The notes: generated by a model not told the origin, from the sequence alone. A stretch of DNA of 64,000 bases from UBA8949 sp942493365 (GCA_942493365.1 OW818697.1:620001-684000), one strand, 5' to 3'. Numbered from the stretch's first letter, positions 1 to 9,078 are shown. Translations and numbers: made by a program.

Positions 1-1
1 C

Positions 2-1207
2 TTCAGTCCGACGAGCATTTTTGTCGTCCGACGCCTCAAGGCGCTCGGTGTTGAAGTCACCGCCGTCGATTCTCATCATCGCAGCTACGCCAGTTATTCC
101 AACGCCATCAGCCATCGCATCGTCGCGCCGTCCATGCGGGACGACCCCAGGGGCTTTGCCAACTGCATTCTCGACGAACTGCGCCGCGAGCATTACGATC
201 TGTACTTCCCGGTCTTTGAATGTGGCTTTCTGATGTCATTTTTTCAGGAACAAATCCGTGAATTGACCCACATGGTTACCATGCCTTTCCAAGCCATCCT
301 GGACGCGACCAACAAGGTCAAATTGCAGGCTTTGGGCCAGTCGGCCGGGGTCGGCATCATAGCCAGCACCTTTCGGCCGGGCAGCATGAGCGAAGCTCAG
401 GCGATCTGCCAAAGCATCGACTACCCCGTGGTTATCAAAGGCCAGTCCAGCTGCAACGCCCATGGCCAGGAAATTGTCTTCGACGCCACCAATCTATACG
501 CGGTCTATCAGCGCATTGTCGCCCGCGAAGACTGGGGCGACAGTCTGCCGCTGATCCAGCGCTACATCCGGGGACGGCTGATCTGCACCGTCAGTTTGTC
601 CAGCCAGGGCGAGAAGATCGGCGGTGTCGCCTTCGCGGCGCTGCGCACCATGCCGGTCGCCGGCGGGACCAGCACCTGCCGCGAAACGATCAGCCACCCG
701 GTTTGCGAGCAGTATGATCAGCGGTTAATCCGGGCTTTGGACTGGACCGGGTTCATCAGCTTTGACTACATGGAGGACGAACAAACAGGCGAATTGTTCC
801 TGATTGACTGCAATCCACGCATCGCGCCAGGCGCGGCGCTGGCATATTTTGCCGGTGTTGATCTGATTGGTGCTTTTCTCAGCATCGCCGCTGGCCACAA
901 TGTCAAACCGTTGCCGTCGGCCCGGCCGGGCGTGCGCAGCAAACTGCATTTCATGGATGTTGGCTGGCTATTGACCAATTTACAGGACAAGCAGCTGACC
1001 CGCGCGCAGAAGTGGCAGTGCCTCAAACAATGGGCACGCCGCGACGGCAGTCACGAGGATATTTTCAGCTGGCGTGATCCCAAGCCGATCATCTCGCTTT
1101 ATTGGTATCTGCTGCGCAATCTGCGCGTCATGATGGGCCCCAAAGGCGGCGAAGTGTTCTATCGACATGCTTTGTTTAATGAAAGAGACTTTAATATGTT
1201 AAAATGA
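2..1207 (+). CDS. ATP-grasp domain protein, 5' end outside the window
   Basis: The reading frame is open from base 2, so the gene starts upstream of the window; the first visible ATG (position 134) is internal. About 401 residues are visible. The fragment begins with the end of a Rossmann-like segment (VVRRLKALGVEVTAVDS). It continues with an ATP-grasp core: VTMPFQAILDATNKVKL, the lysine-bearing strand YPVVIKGQSS, and the metal-site strand FLIDCNPRIAPGAAL with its acidic and Asn residues. ATP-grasp enzymes join a carboxylate to an amine or thiol through an acyl-phosphate. The substrate cannot be told from the sequence. It precedes LuxE- and LuxC-like genes by 31 bases on the same strand, so it probably acts in the same pathway, perhaps activating or conjugating an acyl group (inference). 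Confidence 0.8.
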   Translation, partial: FSPTSIFVVRRLKALGVEVTAVDSHHRSYASYSNAISHRIVAPSMRDDPRGFANCILDELRREHYDLYFPVFECGFLMSFFQEQIRELTHMVTMPFQAILDATNKVKLQALGQSAGVGIIASTFRPGSMSEAQAICQSIDYPVVIKGQSSCNAHGQEIVFDATNLYAVYQRIVAREDWGDSLPLIQRYIRGRLICTVSLSSQGEKIGGVAFAALRTMPVAGGTSTCRETISHPVCEQYDQRLIRALDWTGFISFDYMEDEQTGELFLIDCNPRIAPGAALAYFAGVDLIGAFLSIAAGHNVKPLPSARPGVRSKLHFMDVGWLLTNLQDKQLTRAQKWQCLKQWARRDGSHEDIFSWRDPKPIISLYWYLLRNLRVMMGPKGGEVFYRHALFNERDFNMLK

Positions 1208-1238
1208 AGCCAGAAATCCCAGCGATGGAGATGGTGTT

Positions 1239-2351
1239 ATGGGACTGGGCAGAAAACTGTTTTTTCACCGCAAAATCTACGATCTCCAGGCGACCGACCA
1301 GCTTTTTGTGCGGGCGATGGTCGAAAACGTCAAGCATCACCAGGCCAACTGCCCAGAGTACGCTGAGCTGCTGCAGCGTCGCGGTTTCTCGCCCGACACC
1401 ATCAAGACGATCGATGACCTCTATAAGATCCCACCGATCCCGACCCTTTTTCTCAAGCATCACACGCTATACTCAACGCATGCCAAGCATTTGCTGATGA
1501 AGTCGACAACCTCTGGCACCAGTGGCCGCACCAGCCAGATGGGCATGGATCTGACTTCGTTTACCCGCGCCGCCGGCATGGTGCTGGGCACTTTCTTCAC
1601 ACATCACCTGGTTTCGCCGCGGCTAACCAATTTCATCATCCTGGGTTATCAGCCGGCCCAACGCAACAAGATCGGCGCGGTCAAAACGGCCTACGCCATG
1701 ACCTATACGGCGCTGACGCTGCACCGGGAATATGCGCTCAAGGATATGGGCACCGAGTACGAACTCAACATTGAAGGCGTCAAGAATGCCCTGATTCGCT
1801 ACGCCAAAAGTGGCCTGCCGGTGCGTTTCATGGGGTTCCCAGCCTATTTCATGTTTCTGCTGCGTGAATTGCAGGCCTCAGGCATCAAGCTCAAACTGCA
1901 CCCCAAGTCGATGATTTTTTTGGCCGGCGGTTGGAAACAGTACTTTGCCGAACGCGTCGACAAACCCACGCTGTATGCCATGTCGCAGGAATGCCTGGGG
2001 ATCGGCGGCGAGCGCGTCAAGGAATTCTTCGGGTCGGTCGAACATCCCATTGCCTATTTCGACTGCCCAAACCATCATTTTCATGTGCCGATCTATTCGC
2101 GCGTCATCATCCGCGACACGAATTTCCAGCCGGTCGGATTTGGCGTGCCCGGCATGCTCAACCTGATGACACCACTGATGACCAGCATGCCGTTTTCCAG
2201 CGTCATGTCCGACGATCTGGCCGTGATGCACCCCGGCGAAACATGCGGCTGCGGCATCAAGTCGCCGTATTTTGACGTGCTCGGCCGCGTTGGCCTGGCC
2301 GATATCAAGACCTGTGCTGCCGGCGCGTCTGAGCTGCTGAAGGTCAAATAA
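1239..2351 (+). CDS. LuxE-like acyl-protein synthetase
   Basis: 370 residues, the usual length for the LuxE family. The start ATG at 1239 has GGAG about 8 bases upstream. The adenylate-forming nucleotide motif STTSGTSGRTSQMGMD lies near residues 88-103. A conserved Cys-rich stretch (HPGETCGCGIKSPYFDVLGR) lies near the C-terminus. LuxE activates a fatty acid as acyl-AMP and transfers it to its own cysteine or to the LuxC reductase; in luminous bacteria this yields the long-chain aldehyde. The gene lies 13 bases upstream of a LuxC homologue, the usual fatty-acid-reductase pair. No LuxA/LuxB luciferase or LuxD transferase is present, so light production is unlikely and the aldehyde or alcohol presumably serves another purpose (inference). 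Confidence 0.82.
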   Translation: MGLGRKLFFHRKIYDLQATDQLFVRAMVENVKHHQANCPEYAELLQRRGFSPDTIKTIDDLYKIPPIPTLFLKHHTLYSTHAKHLLMKSTTSGTSGRTSQMGMDLTSFTRAAGMVLGTFFTHHLVSPRLTNFIILGYQPAQRNKIGAVKTAYAMTYTALTLHREYALKDMGTEYELNIEGVKNALIRYAKSGLPVRFMGFPAYFMFLLRELQASGIKLKLHPKSMIFLAGGWKQYFAERVDKPTLYAMSQECLGIGGERVKEFFGSVEHPIAYFDCPNHHFHVPIYSRVIIRDTNFQPVGFGVPGMLNLMTPLMTSMPFSSVMSDDLAVMHPGETCGCGIKSPYFDVLGRVGLADIKTCAAGASELLKVK

Positions 2352-2364
2352 AGGAGGACGTCCG

Positions 2365-3651
2365 ATGAATCTGGCCGATGGAAAACTGATCGAACAACAG
2401 GACTGTGACGCCATCCTGGAGTCGTTGCCGCAACGCCTGCGCGCCACGCTGGGCAAAAAGTGGCTCGACCCCGAATGGGTTATCGCCGCCTGCGACCAAT
2501 TGGTCACCTGTCTGGACGAAGACGCGCTCTTGCAGGCGATGGCTGACCTGGGCATCGACCGCAACCTCGCCGGCAAATATATTGCGGAGGCGCGTGTCAT
2601 GTTCGGGGCGAAGAACCTGCGCGCCAGGCTCAACAAAGAACTTGGCGCATCTTACGGGCAGGCGGTGACATCGATACCGCTCGACAAAAAAGAACCCGTC
2701 ACGGAACGGATTGTTCCTTTAGGTGTCCTGCTGCACGTCGCGGCGGGCAACGCCGATGCCTTGCCGGCTTTCAGTGTGCTGGAGGGACTGCTCAGCGGCA
2801 ACATCAACATTCTCAAGCTGCCCGCGGCCGAAGGCGGCATCTCGGTGCGGCTGCTGATGGAGCTGATCCGGATTGAACCGGCGCTGGCCGAATACATTTA
2901 TGTTTTCGATTATTCCTCCAAAGATATTCTGCACATGGAGCAACTGGTTGCGCTGGCCGACGCCATCGTCGTCTGGGGCGGTGCCGAGGCGGTGACGGCC
3001 TTCCGCAGGCTGGCCGACCCCAACATTCAGCTGATCGAATGGGGTCACAAGGTCAGCTTTGCCTATGTGACGGCCGCGGGGCTGACCGACGATGCTTTGG
3101 CTGGCCTGGCCAGCAACATGGTCGAAACTGGCCAATTGCTGTGCAGCTCCTGCCAGGGCGTGTTTGTCGACACGGATGACATGACGGTTGTCGCGGCTTT
3201 CTGCCGCCGGTTCTTGCCTGTACTGGAGAACGTTGTGCAGCAGCACGCCAAAACCCTTGGCATTGGTATCGAAACGCAAATCGCGCTGCAGCTCTACAAT
3301 GAAGAACTCGAGACCCAATATCTGGGCAGCCAGGTTTTCAAAGGACGAGGTTGCAGTCTGATCGCCTATCTGGATCGGGATTTAAAACCATCCCTCCAAT
3401 TTGGCAATGCCTGGGTCAAAGCATTGCCACGCAATCAACTGATCACGCAGCTGCGGCCCTACAAAAATTTCCTGCAAACGGTTGGCCTGCTGTGCGGCGA
3501 AGGCGAAAGCGACGACCTGACAACCCGTCTTTGGCAGGCGGGCGTCGTGCGGGTTTGTCCGGCGGCGCGCATGTCCGAGACCTATTGCGGCGCGCCGCAC
3601 GACGGCGACTACCCCTTGCGACGATACACCCGAACGGTTTGCAGCGAATAG
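2365..3651 (+). CDS. LuxC-like acyl-CoA/acyl-protein reductase
   Basis: 428 residues with an aldehyde-dehydrogenase-type fold. PLGVLLHVAAGNADALP and LSGNINILKLPAAEGG match the substrate and cofactor region of LuxC. The active-site region is GQLLCSSCQGVFVD, with Cys260 (or Cys263) as the probable acyl-thioester nucleophile. LuxC reduces an activated acyl group with NADPH to a fatty aldehyde. GGAGG precedes the ATG by about 8 bases, and the gene lies 13 bases behind the LuxE homologue. The neighbouring ATP-grasp and DUF3795 genes on the same strand suggest one transcription unit. The family call is firm; the physiological product is unknown. Confidence 0.85.
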   Translation: MNLADGKLIEQQDCDAILESLPQRLRATLGKKWLDPEWVIAACDQLVTCLDEDALLQAMADLGIDRNLAGKYIAEARVMFGAKNLRARLNKELGASYGQAVTSIPLDKKEPVTERIVPLGVLLHVAAGNADALPAFSVLEGLLSGNINILKLPAAEGGISVRLLMELIRIEPALAEYIYVFDYSSKDILHMEQLVALADAIVVWGGAEAVTAFRRLADPNIQLIEWGHKVSFAYVTAAGLTDDALAGLASNMVETGQLLCSSCQGVFVDTDDMTVVAAFCRRFLPVLENVVQQHAKTLGIGIETQIALQLYNEELETQYLGSQVFKGRGCSLIAYLDRDLKPSLQFGNAWVKALPRNQLITQLRPYKNFLQTVGLLCGEGESDDLTTRLWQAGVVRVCPAARMSETYCGAPHDGDYPLRRYTRTVCSE

Positions 3652-3663
3652 GAGGGCAACTGT

Positions 3664-4197
3664 TTGAAAGAATACAAACGCCAATACCCCCAATTTTCCT
3701 TGTGCGGTCTCAATTGCGGCCTGTGTCCGCGCCATCAGACCGATGGCAGCTCCAAGTGTCCAGGGTGCGGTGGCGCGGATTTTTATCAGAAACACCCGTC
3801 CTGCGGGATTATAGCCTGCAGCCAGCGCAATGGCGGCGTTGAGTTTTGTTTCGAATGTGCCGCCTTCCCCTGCGAACGCTACACCCGGCCCAATGACAAG
3901 GATTCGTTTATCACTTATCAGCACGTGCTCAGCGATTTCGAGCTGGCAAAAACCGAGGGCATTGAGACCTACATTCAGCAATTGGATCGCAAAATGGAAA
4001 TCCTGGCTTTTCTGATCAGCAATCGCAATGACGGCCGCAAAAAAACTTTTTACTGCACGGCGGTCAATCTTTTGCCCCTGGAAGACCTTGAGCACTTGAT
4101 GGCTAACAGTAAAAACTATGCGACCGTAGCAAGTGTGGTTGAGTATCTGCAAGAGATTGCCTTGAAAAGAAACGTTGAGCTGACCCTGAGAAAGTGA
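3664..4197 (+). CDS. DUF3795 family cysteine-rich protein
   Basis: 177 residues with a TTG start, chosen because AGGAGG lies about 8 bases upstream and no better start exists. The N-terminal 75 residues hold a dense cysteine pattern typical of DUF3795: LCGLNCGLCP, CPGCGG, CGIIACS and CFECAAFPCERY. These probably bind zinc or an iron-sulfur cluster. The C-terminal part is helical and without recognisable motifs. The gene follows the LuxC-like gene by 12 bases, so it is likely co-transcribed. The function of DUF3795 is not established. Confidence 0.8.
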   Translation: MKEYKRQYPQFSLCGLNCGLCPRHQTDGSSKCPGCGGADFYQKHPSCGIIACSQRNGGVEFCFECAAFPCERYTRPNDKDSFITYQHVLSDFELAKTEGIETYIQQLDRKMEILAFLISNRNDGRKKTFYCTAVNLLPLEDLEHLMANSKNYATVASVVEYLQEIALKRNVELTLRK

Positions 4198-4205
4198 ACT
4201 AGGAA

Positions 4206-4234
4206 TGTACATTTTTCCAGCGCTGGCCTATAAT
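4206..4234 (+). promoter_or_regulatory. Sigma-A-type promoter for the DUF937 gene
   Basis: TGTACA (4206-4211), 17-base spacer, perfect TATAAT (4229-4234). It lies 35 bases upstream of the ATG at 4269. The -35 box matches 4 of 6 consensus bases. Confidence 0.6.
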
Positions 4235-4268
4235 TATGATAACAATCAGTTTTTATGGAGGTTAGATT

Positions 4269-5012
4269 ATGGCATCCAATGATTTGCTCAGCACGCTGCT
4301 CAGCAGCGGCAGTTTAGAATCCCTCAGTGAGATTTCCGGAGCCGGCAAGGGACAGGTGCAGGATGTTCTTCAATCCGCGCTGCCAACGCTCGTTAAGAGC
4401 ATGCAGAAGAACGCTTCATCCAAATCAGGCGAAGCGGCGCTGACCAAAGCAGCCTCGGACCACGCCGGCATTGACACCAGCAATATTGGCGACATTCTGA
4501 AAAACGTCGACCTCGAAGACGGCGGCAAGATTTTAACGCACATTCTGGGAGACAACAAAAACACGGTTGCTAATGGCATCGCCAAAAAATCGGGCCTGAG
4601 CGCCGATACCATCGGCACCATACTGTCGACCGCGGCGCCGCTGCTGCTCAGCCTCCTGGGCAACAAACAGCAGGAGCAAAGCCAGAACAACAATTCGGGC
4701 GGCGGCATTATGGACATCCTGACCTCCCTGCTGGGTGGCGGCAACAACGACAACAGCAGCAACAATGACAGCGGCGGCGGCCTTGATCTCGGCGACATCG
4801 CCTCGACACTGCTGGGCGGCGGCAACAACAACAGCAACAACGACAACGGCAACGGCGGCGTTCTGGGCGACCTGCTGGGCGCTGGCATCGGCGCTTTACT
4901 GGGCGGCGGCACTAAAAAGAAATCGTCCTCGGGCCGTAAAAAGTCGACTTCAAGTGGTAAGCGAAAACCGACCAGCACGACCAAGAAAAAACCGACCAAG
5001 AAAAAACGCTAG
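4269..5012 (+). CDS. DUF937 domain protein with Asn/Gly-rich and Lys-rich tail
   Basis: 247 residues; GGAGG lies 8 bases before the ATG. Residues 1-135 are helical and DUF937-like, with two copies of a short helical pattern ending in alternating Leu/Leu-Gly. Residues about 136-205 are low complexity: three stretches of LLGGGNN-type sequence rich in Asn, Asp, Ser and Gly. The C-terminal 35 residues are a strongly basic Lys/Ser/Thr tail that could bind nucleic acid or cell-wall polymers. No signal peptide is visible. The function of DUF937 is not established. Single gene between its own promoter and a strong terminator. Confidence 0.75.
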   Translation: MASNDLLSTLLSSGSLESLSEISGAGKGQVQDVLQSALPTLVKSMQKNASSKSGEAALTKAASDHAGIDTSNIGDILKNVDLEDGGKILTHILGDNKNTVANGIAKKSGLSADTIGTILSTAAPLLLSLLGNKQQEQSQNNNSGGGIMDILTSLLGGGNNDNSSNNDSGGGLDLGDIASTLLGGGNNNSNNDNGNGGVLGDLLGAGIGALLGGGTKKKSSSGRKKSTSSGKRKPTSTTKKKPTKKKR

Positions 5013-5031
5013 CCTTTCAAAGGCAGACAAA

Positions 5032-5059
5032 AAAAGAGCAGCCGCGTGGCTGCTCTTTT
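5032..5059. terminator. Bidirectional intrinsic terminator
   Basis: A perfect 12-bp stem (AAAAGAGCAGCC / GGCTGCTCTTTT) with a GCGT loop and A-run/T-run flanks works in both directions. It lies between the ends of the convergent DUF937 gene and the membrane-protein gene ending at 5079. Confidence 0.92.
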
Positions 5060-5078
5060 GTTTGATGATTAAGCGAGA

Positions 5079-5867
5079 TCAAGAGCCGGCATCAGGGTCG
5101 GCTGTATCTTCGATGACGGTTTCGTCAGCGGGTTCCTCTGTATCCTCAACTAAGCCGGCGTTCTGGATTTCCTCATGGTTGGGTACGCAGAAATCACAGG
5201 GGTCAGCGCGACGGGCGGCGATGGCCTCGTCGAGGGTGCCCTCGTAGACGTTTTCGGAATTGATAATGGTCTGACATTCGCGATCCAAGTGGTAGGACCG
5301 TCCCCATTGGGTCCAGTAGACTATCGTGCCATCGCTGATCGAAGACTTAGCCAATTCCATGCTCTTCTCGGATACCGGGTTGTAATCATAAGAAGCGAAA
5401 CCGGCCAAAAGCAAAGCAACGACGGCGACAACTGTGACGATGGTTTTGTTGTTGCCTTTGAGGTTTTTGCTCTTGAGCAAGAAGATAATGACTGGCACAA
5501 AAGCAATGATCGCGGCGATAACGCCCATGTTGTTCCAGAGGAAGAACTTGACTTTGTTGTCGTCTGACGCTGGATCCTGATGATTGGCTTTCTTCCAGAT
5601 CTGGGAGCCGATGACGACGCAGATCAGATCCAGCACGAGGGCCACGATCAACCAGACCGTCAAATCGCCGGGGAAATTTTTCGGGACGAAAAGGGTACCG
5701 TTGGCCAGCAGGATCGCCAGCACTTCAAAGCCGAAGGCCATCAGCCAAAGGATAACCGCGCCAATGCGTAACCCTGTGGCTTTTTTTCCGACGTGCTGGG
5801 CTGACGATGATTCCTGATTGTCCGCATCGGCGGATTTGCGTTGGAGCGGAGCGGATTTCTTGACCAT
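5079..5867 (-). CDS. Membrane protein with C-terminal CxxC motif, unknown function
   Basis: 262 residues; AGGAGG precedes the ATG. After a polar, Ser/Gln-rich 30-residue N-terminus there are four likely membrane segments: GAVILWLMAFGFEVLAILLA, LTVWLIVALVLDLICVVIG, MGVIAAIIAFVPVIIFLL and VVAVVALLLAGF. The outer C-terminal domain has an H-x3-C ... C-x2-C arrangement (SYHLDRECQ and DPCDFC), which could bind a metal, followed by an acidic tail (EDTEEPADETVIEDTADP). I do not recognise a characterised family. Monocistronic, with its own promoter in the divergent region shared with serC. Confidence 0.7.
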   Translation of the reverse strand: MVKKSAPLQRKSADADNQESSSAQHVGKKATGLRIGAVILWLMAFGFEVLAILLANGTLFVPKNFPGDLTVWLIVALVLDLICVVIGSQIWKKANHQDPASDDNKVKFFLWNNMGVIAAIIAFVPVIIFLLKSKNLKGNNKTIVTVVAVVALLLAGFASYDYNPVSEKSMELAKSSISDGTIVYWTQWGRSYHLDRECQTIINSENVYEGTLDEAIAARRADPCDFCVPNHEEIQNAGLVEDTEEPADETVIEDTADPDAGS

Positions 5868-5932
5868 TTTTGACTGCCCTCCTGTAGAAAATAAATCGTT
5901 TGGGATGAATATTTGAAGTTAATTCTAAATTC

Positions 5933-5961
5933 AATATAGCAGATCATACCAGCTATTTCAA
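5933..5961 (-). promoter_or_regulatory. Promoter for the membrane-protein gene (minus strand)
   Basis: On the minus strand TTGAAA (5956-5961), 17-base spacer, TATATT (5933-5938). It points at the gene starting at 5867. Confidence 0.6.
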
Positions 5962-6006
5962 GAAAGCAAGGGCATTCTGCCGTCATCATTATTTGCATCG
6001 TTCTTT

Positions 6007-6035
6007 TTGACAAACCGACGTGCAATTACTATAAT
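6007..6035 (+). promoter_or_regulatory. Perfect consensus sigma-A promoter of serC-serA
   Basis: TTGACA (6007-6012), exactly 17 bases, TATAAT (6030-6035): both hexamers match consensus. The start codon is about 38 bases downstream, so the leader is short and no riboswitch or T-box fits. This predicts strong, largely constitutive expression unless a repressor acts. Confidence 0.85.
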
Positions 6036-6072
6036 ACACTATTATTAGAAAATATCTTGAACAGGAGACTTC

Positions 6073-7164
6073 ATGATGAGCAGAGTGTACAATTTTTCAG
6101 CGGGTCCTTCGATGCTGCCGCAAAAGGTGCTTGAAATTGCTGCATCCGAAATGACCGATTATCAGGGCTGTGGGATGTCCGTTATGGAAATGAGTCACCG
6201 CTCGCCGGTTTACGAAAAAATCATCGCTGACGCGCAGGCCCTCTTAAGAACCGCCATGAACATACCGGATAATTACAAAATTTTGTTTCTGCAGGGGGGC
6301 GCGACCAATCAGTTTTCCGCGGTACCGCTCAACCTGCTCAACGGGTCCGGCAAAGCCGACTATGTCCTCAGCGGCCAGTTCTCCGCCAAAGCTTTCGAAG
6401 AAGCTCAACGCTACGGCGACATCAAGGTGCTGGCCTCCAGCAAAGACAAGAATTTTTCTTACATTCCCAAATTTGCAGTCAGCGATATCCGCCCGGACGC
6501 CGATTACGTCCACATTTGCTACAACAACACCATTTTCGGCTCAAGATTCCCCGGCATCCCCGACACGGGCAAGATCCCGCTGGTCGCGGATCTGTCCTCC
6601 TGCATTCTTTCTGAGCCAATTGATGTCGCGAAATTTGCCCTGATCTACGCTGGCGCGCAGAAGAATATGGCACCGGCCGGCCTGACGGTCGTCATCGTCC
6701 GCGAGGATCTGATTGGCCATGAACGGGACACCACGCCGATCATGCTGAGTTACAAAGTTGCTGCCGACAATGACAGCATGTACAATACACCACCCTGCTA
6801 TGCCATCTACATTGCCAAGCTGGTGCTCGAATGGCTGCGTGATGATATCGGTGGACTCGAAAAAATGGCCGAGATCAACAATCGCAAAGCGCAGAAGCTT
6901 TACGACTGCATTGATGCTTCCAAGCTTTTCAAGGCACCTGTCGAAGTCGGTTCGCGCTCAATCATGAACGTCACTTTCGTCACCGGCAATGAGGAGCTTG
7001 ACAAGCAATTCTGCAAAGAGGCCGAGAAGGCCGGGCTGGTCAATATCAAAGGTCACCGCAATGTCGGCGGTATGCGCGCCTCGATTTACAACGCCATGCC
7101 CGAAGCCGGTGTCGATGCCCTGATTCAATTCATGAAGGAGTTCGAAGCAAAATGTACAAAATAA
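6073..7164 (+). CDS. serC: Phosphoserine aminotransferase
   Basis: 363 residues, normal SerC length, class V aminotransferase fold. It converts 3-phosphohydroxypyruvate and glutamate to phosphoserine and 2-oxoglutarate with PLP, the second step of serine synthesis. The sequence opens with YNFSAGPSMLP, has QGGATNQF for phosphate binding, and carries the PLP lysine in YAGAQKNMAPAGL. Two ATGs in a row (6073 and 6076) both suit the AGGAG at 6063-6067; the second gives the more usual 8-base spacing. The gene overlaps serA by 13 bases, indicating translational coupling. Confidence 0.95.
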   Translation: MMSRVYNFSAGPSMLPQKVLEIAASEMTDYQGCGMSVMEMSHRSPVYEKIIADAQALLRTAMNIPDNYKILFLQGGATNQFSAVPLNLLNGSGKADYVLSGQFSAKAFEEAQRYGDIKVLASSKDKNFSYIPKFAVSDIRPDADYVHICYNNTIFGSRFPGIPDTGKIPLVADLSSCILSEPIDVAKFALIYAGAQKNMAPAGLTVVIVREDLIGHERDTTPIMLSYKVAADNDSMYNTPPCYAIYIAKLVLEWLRDDIGGLEKMAEINNRKAQKLYDCIDASKLFKAPVEVGSRSIMNVTFVTGNEELDKQFCKEAEKAGLVNIKGHRNVGGMRASIYNAMPEAGVDALIQFMKEFEAKCTK

Positions 7165-8318
7165 AAACGCTGAACAAGATCGCCGCGGTCGGCACCGACA
7201 ACTTCAACAAAAAGATTTACGAAGTTGGCAATAACGTTGAAAACCCCGATGCGATTTTGGTTCGTTCGGCCAGCATGCTGGACATGGAACTCCCTGACTC
7301 GCTCAAGGCCATCGCCCGCGCCGGCGCAGGTGTCAACAACATTCCGATCGAACGGTGCTCCCAGAAGGGTATTGTCGTCTTCAACACCCCAGGCGCCAAC
7401 GCCAATGCCGTCAAGGAATTGGCCATCGCCGCCTTGCTGCTGACCTCGCGCAACATCACCGCCGGTGTCAACTGGGTCAAGACCCTACCCGCCGATGCGG
7501 ATGTTGCCAAAGAAGTTGAAAGCGGCAAGTCGGCCTTTGCCGGTCCGGAATTGTTTGGCAAGAAGCTCGGCGTCATGGGCCTCGGCGCCATCGGCGCCAT
7601 GGTAGCCAACATCGCGACCGAACTGGGCATGGAAGTCTACGGCTACGACCCCTATCTGACCGTCGAAGGCGCCTGGCGCCTCAAGCACAGCATCAAGCGC
7701 GCTTCGGATCAAAAGACCGTTTTTGAAAACTGTGACTACATCATCCTGCACGTGCCTTCGACACCTGAAACCAAAGGCTTTATCAACAAAAAGGCCTTTG
7801 GCTTCATGAATGACGGCGTACGCATCATCAATCTGTCGCGCGGGGACCTTGTCAATGACACCGACATGGCGGCCGCGCTCGAAAGCGGTAAGGTGGCCTG
7901 TTATTTGACCGACTTCCCGACGCCCGAGATCATGGCCATGAAAAACGTCATCGCCATCCCGCACTTGGGCGCTTCAACACCCGAAAGTGAAGACAACTGT
8001 GCCGTGATGGCGGTCAACGAGCTGATCGATTTTTTGGAAAACGGCAACATCAAAAACAGCGTCAACTTCCCCGACGTTCAAAATCCCAAGGGTGGCGACG
8101 AAAGCATCTGTGTCATGCACAGCAACGTTCCCAACATCCTGGCACAAATATCAAGCGCACTTTCGGGCGAGGGCATCAACATTGAAAACTTGTCCAGCCG
8201 CAGCAAAAAGGAATTGGCCTATTCGGTGTTTGAAATCGCCGGCACTTGCCCCATCAGCGTGGTCGACAAACTGAACAAAATAGAAGGCATCATCCGCGTC
8301 AGCATCATCAAAAACTAA
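7152..8318 (+). CDS. serA: D-3-phosphoglycerate dehydrogenase
   Basis: 388 residues. It oxidises 3-phosphoglycerate to 3-phosphohydroxypyruvate with NAD, the committed step of serine synthesis. The NAD-binding motif is GVMGLGAIGAMVA. The D-2-hydroxyacid dehydrogenase signature includes RIINLSRGDLVND and the catalytic His in IPHLGASTPESE. The C-terminal 70 residues form an ACT-like domain (NVPNILAQISSALSGEGINI), usually the serine feedback site. There is no intervening ASB domain, so it is a short form. It overlaps serC, and phosphoserine phosphatase is not in the window. Confidence 0.93.
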   Translation: MYKIKTLNKIAAVGTDNFNKKIYEVGNNVENPDAILVRSASMLDMELPDSLKAIARAGAGVNNIPIERCSQKGIVVFNTPGANANAVKELAIAALLLTSRNITAGVNWVKTLPADADVAKEVESGKSAFAGPELFGKKLGVMGLGAIGAMVANIATELGMEVYGYDPYLTVEGAWRLKHSIKRASDQKTVFENCDYIILHVPSTPETKGFINKKAFGFMNDGVRIINLSRGDLVNDTDMAAALESGKVACYLTDFPTPEIMAMKNVIAIPHLGASTPESEDNCAVMAVNELIDFLENGNIKNSVNFPDVQNPKGGDESICVMHSNVPNILAQISSALSGEGINIENLSSRSKKELAYSVFEIAGTCPISVVDKLNKIEGIIRVSIIKN

Positions 8319-8329
8319 TCGGAGCCGGC

Positions 8330-8983
8330 TTACAAGATGCTCCAAACAAAAGTGACCGAGTCCTGAACATTGATATTGTCCGGCTCGATATCCATCGTCG
8401 CCATTTTAGCTTCGGGCACTGCGCCCTGACCCGTTTCAAAGCGGGTCGGCGAATACAGATGGATATCGCCCCAGCTGTAATCGATGGACAACAATTGCCC
8501 CAGTTCGACCCCGGCCGCCTTCGCAAGAATGGCGGCTTTTTTTTGCGCAGTGGCCGTCGCATTGACCAAAAGAGCATCATTGACGGCTTCCTTGTCCTTG
8601 ATGGTAAAAGCCACCGAAAACTGCGGATTGGCCGGGCAGGCCGCCAGCGCCATGAAAACGCCCGACAGCTTTTTCATGTTGAAGTCAAAAGACAGCTTGA
8701 GAGCATGTGAACACTGATAACCTTTGAAGACACTTTGATAATTGCCTTTGTCATCCTGCACACCTTCAAAAACCGGGTTGATATTAAAGTCCAACGTTTT
8801 GAGTGCCTGCTTTTTGAAGCCCGCCGACATAACGGCCGCCTGCAATTGTGCAATGGCGATTGCGGCTTGCTCCATGGTCGCTTCGTAGGCCAGTCTTGTG
8901 ACCGACAGGTTCATCGACAGCTCAATGAAATCTGGTTTCGCGCTTACTTTGCCAACGCCCTTTACCGTGATCAGTCTTTCCAT
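8330..8983 (-). CDS. SIMPL domain (DUF541) protein
   Basis: 217 residues, matching the SIMPL/DUF541 family: opening ITVKGVGKVSAKPDFIELSMNLSV, central YQCSHALKLSFDF and the late region AAILAKAAGVELGQLLSIDY. GGAGGTG precedes the ATG. No signal peptide is visible, unlike many periplasmic family members. Family functions are poorly defined and include oxidative-stress phenotypes and signalling scaffolds. Convergent with serA (11-base gap). Confidence 0.8.
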   Translation of the reverse strand: MERLITVKGVGKVSAKPDFIELSMNLSVTRLAYEATMEQAAIAIAQLQAAVMSAGFKKQALKTLDFNINPVFEGVQDDKGNYQSVFKGYQCSHALKLSFDFNMKKLSGVFMALAACPANPQFSVAFTIKDKEAVNDALLVNATATAQKKAAILAKAAGVELGQLLSIDYSWGDIHLYSPTRFETGQGAVPEAKMATMDIEPDNINVQDSVTFVWSIL

Positions 8984-9078
8984 AGTGGCACCTCCATCGA
9001 TTGGTTCATGCTTTCATTTTATCATGCCTGGCGACAAGACGAATGTGTTATATAATGTTTATATGGAGGGCAGACGTT

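Noticed and set aside
2365..3651. Complete luminescence operon
   Set aside because: No luxA, luxB or luxD homologue on either strand in the visible neighbourhood.
4730..4880. Short tandem repeats / CRISPR-like pattern
   Set aside because: The repeats are irregular AAC/GGC codon runs inside the DUF937 coding sequence and encode Asn/Gly-rich linkers.
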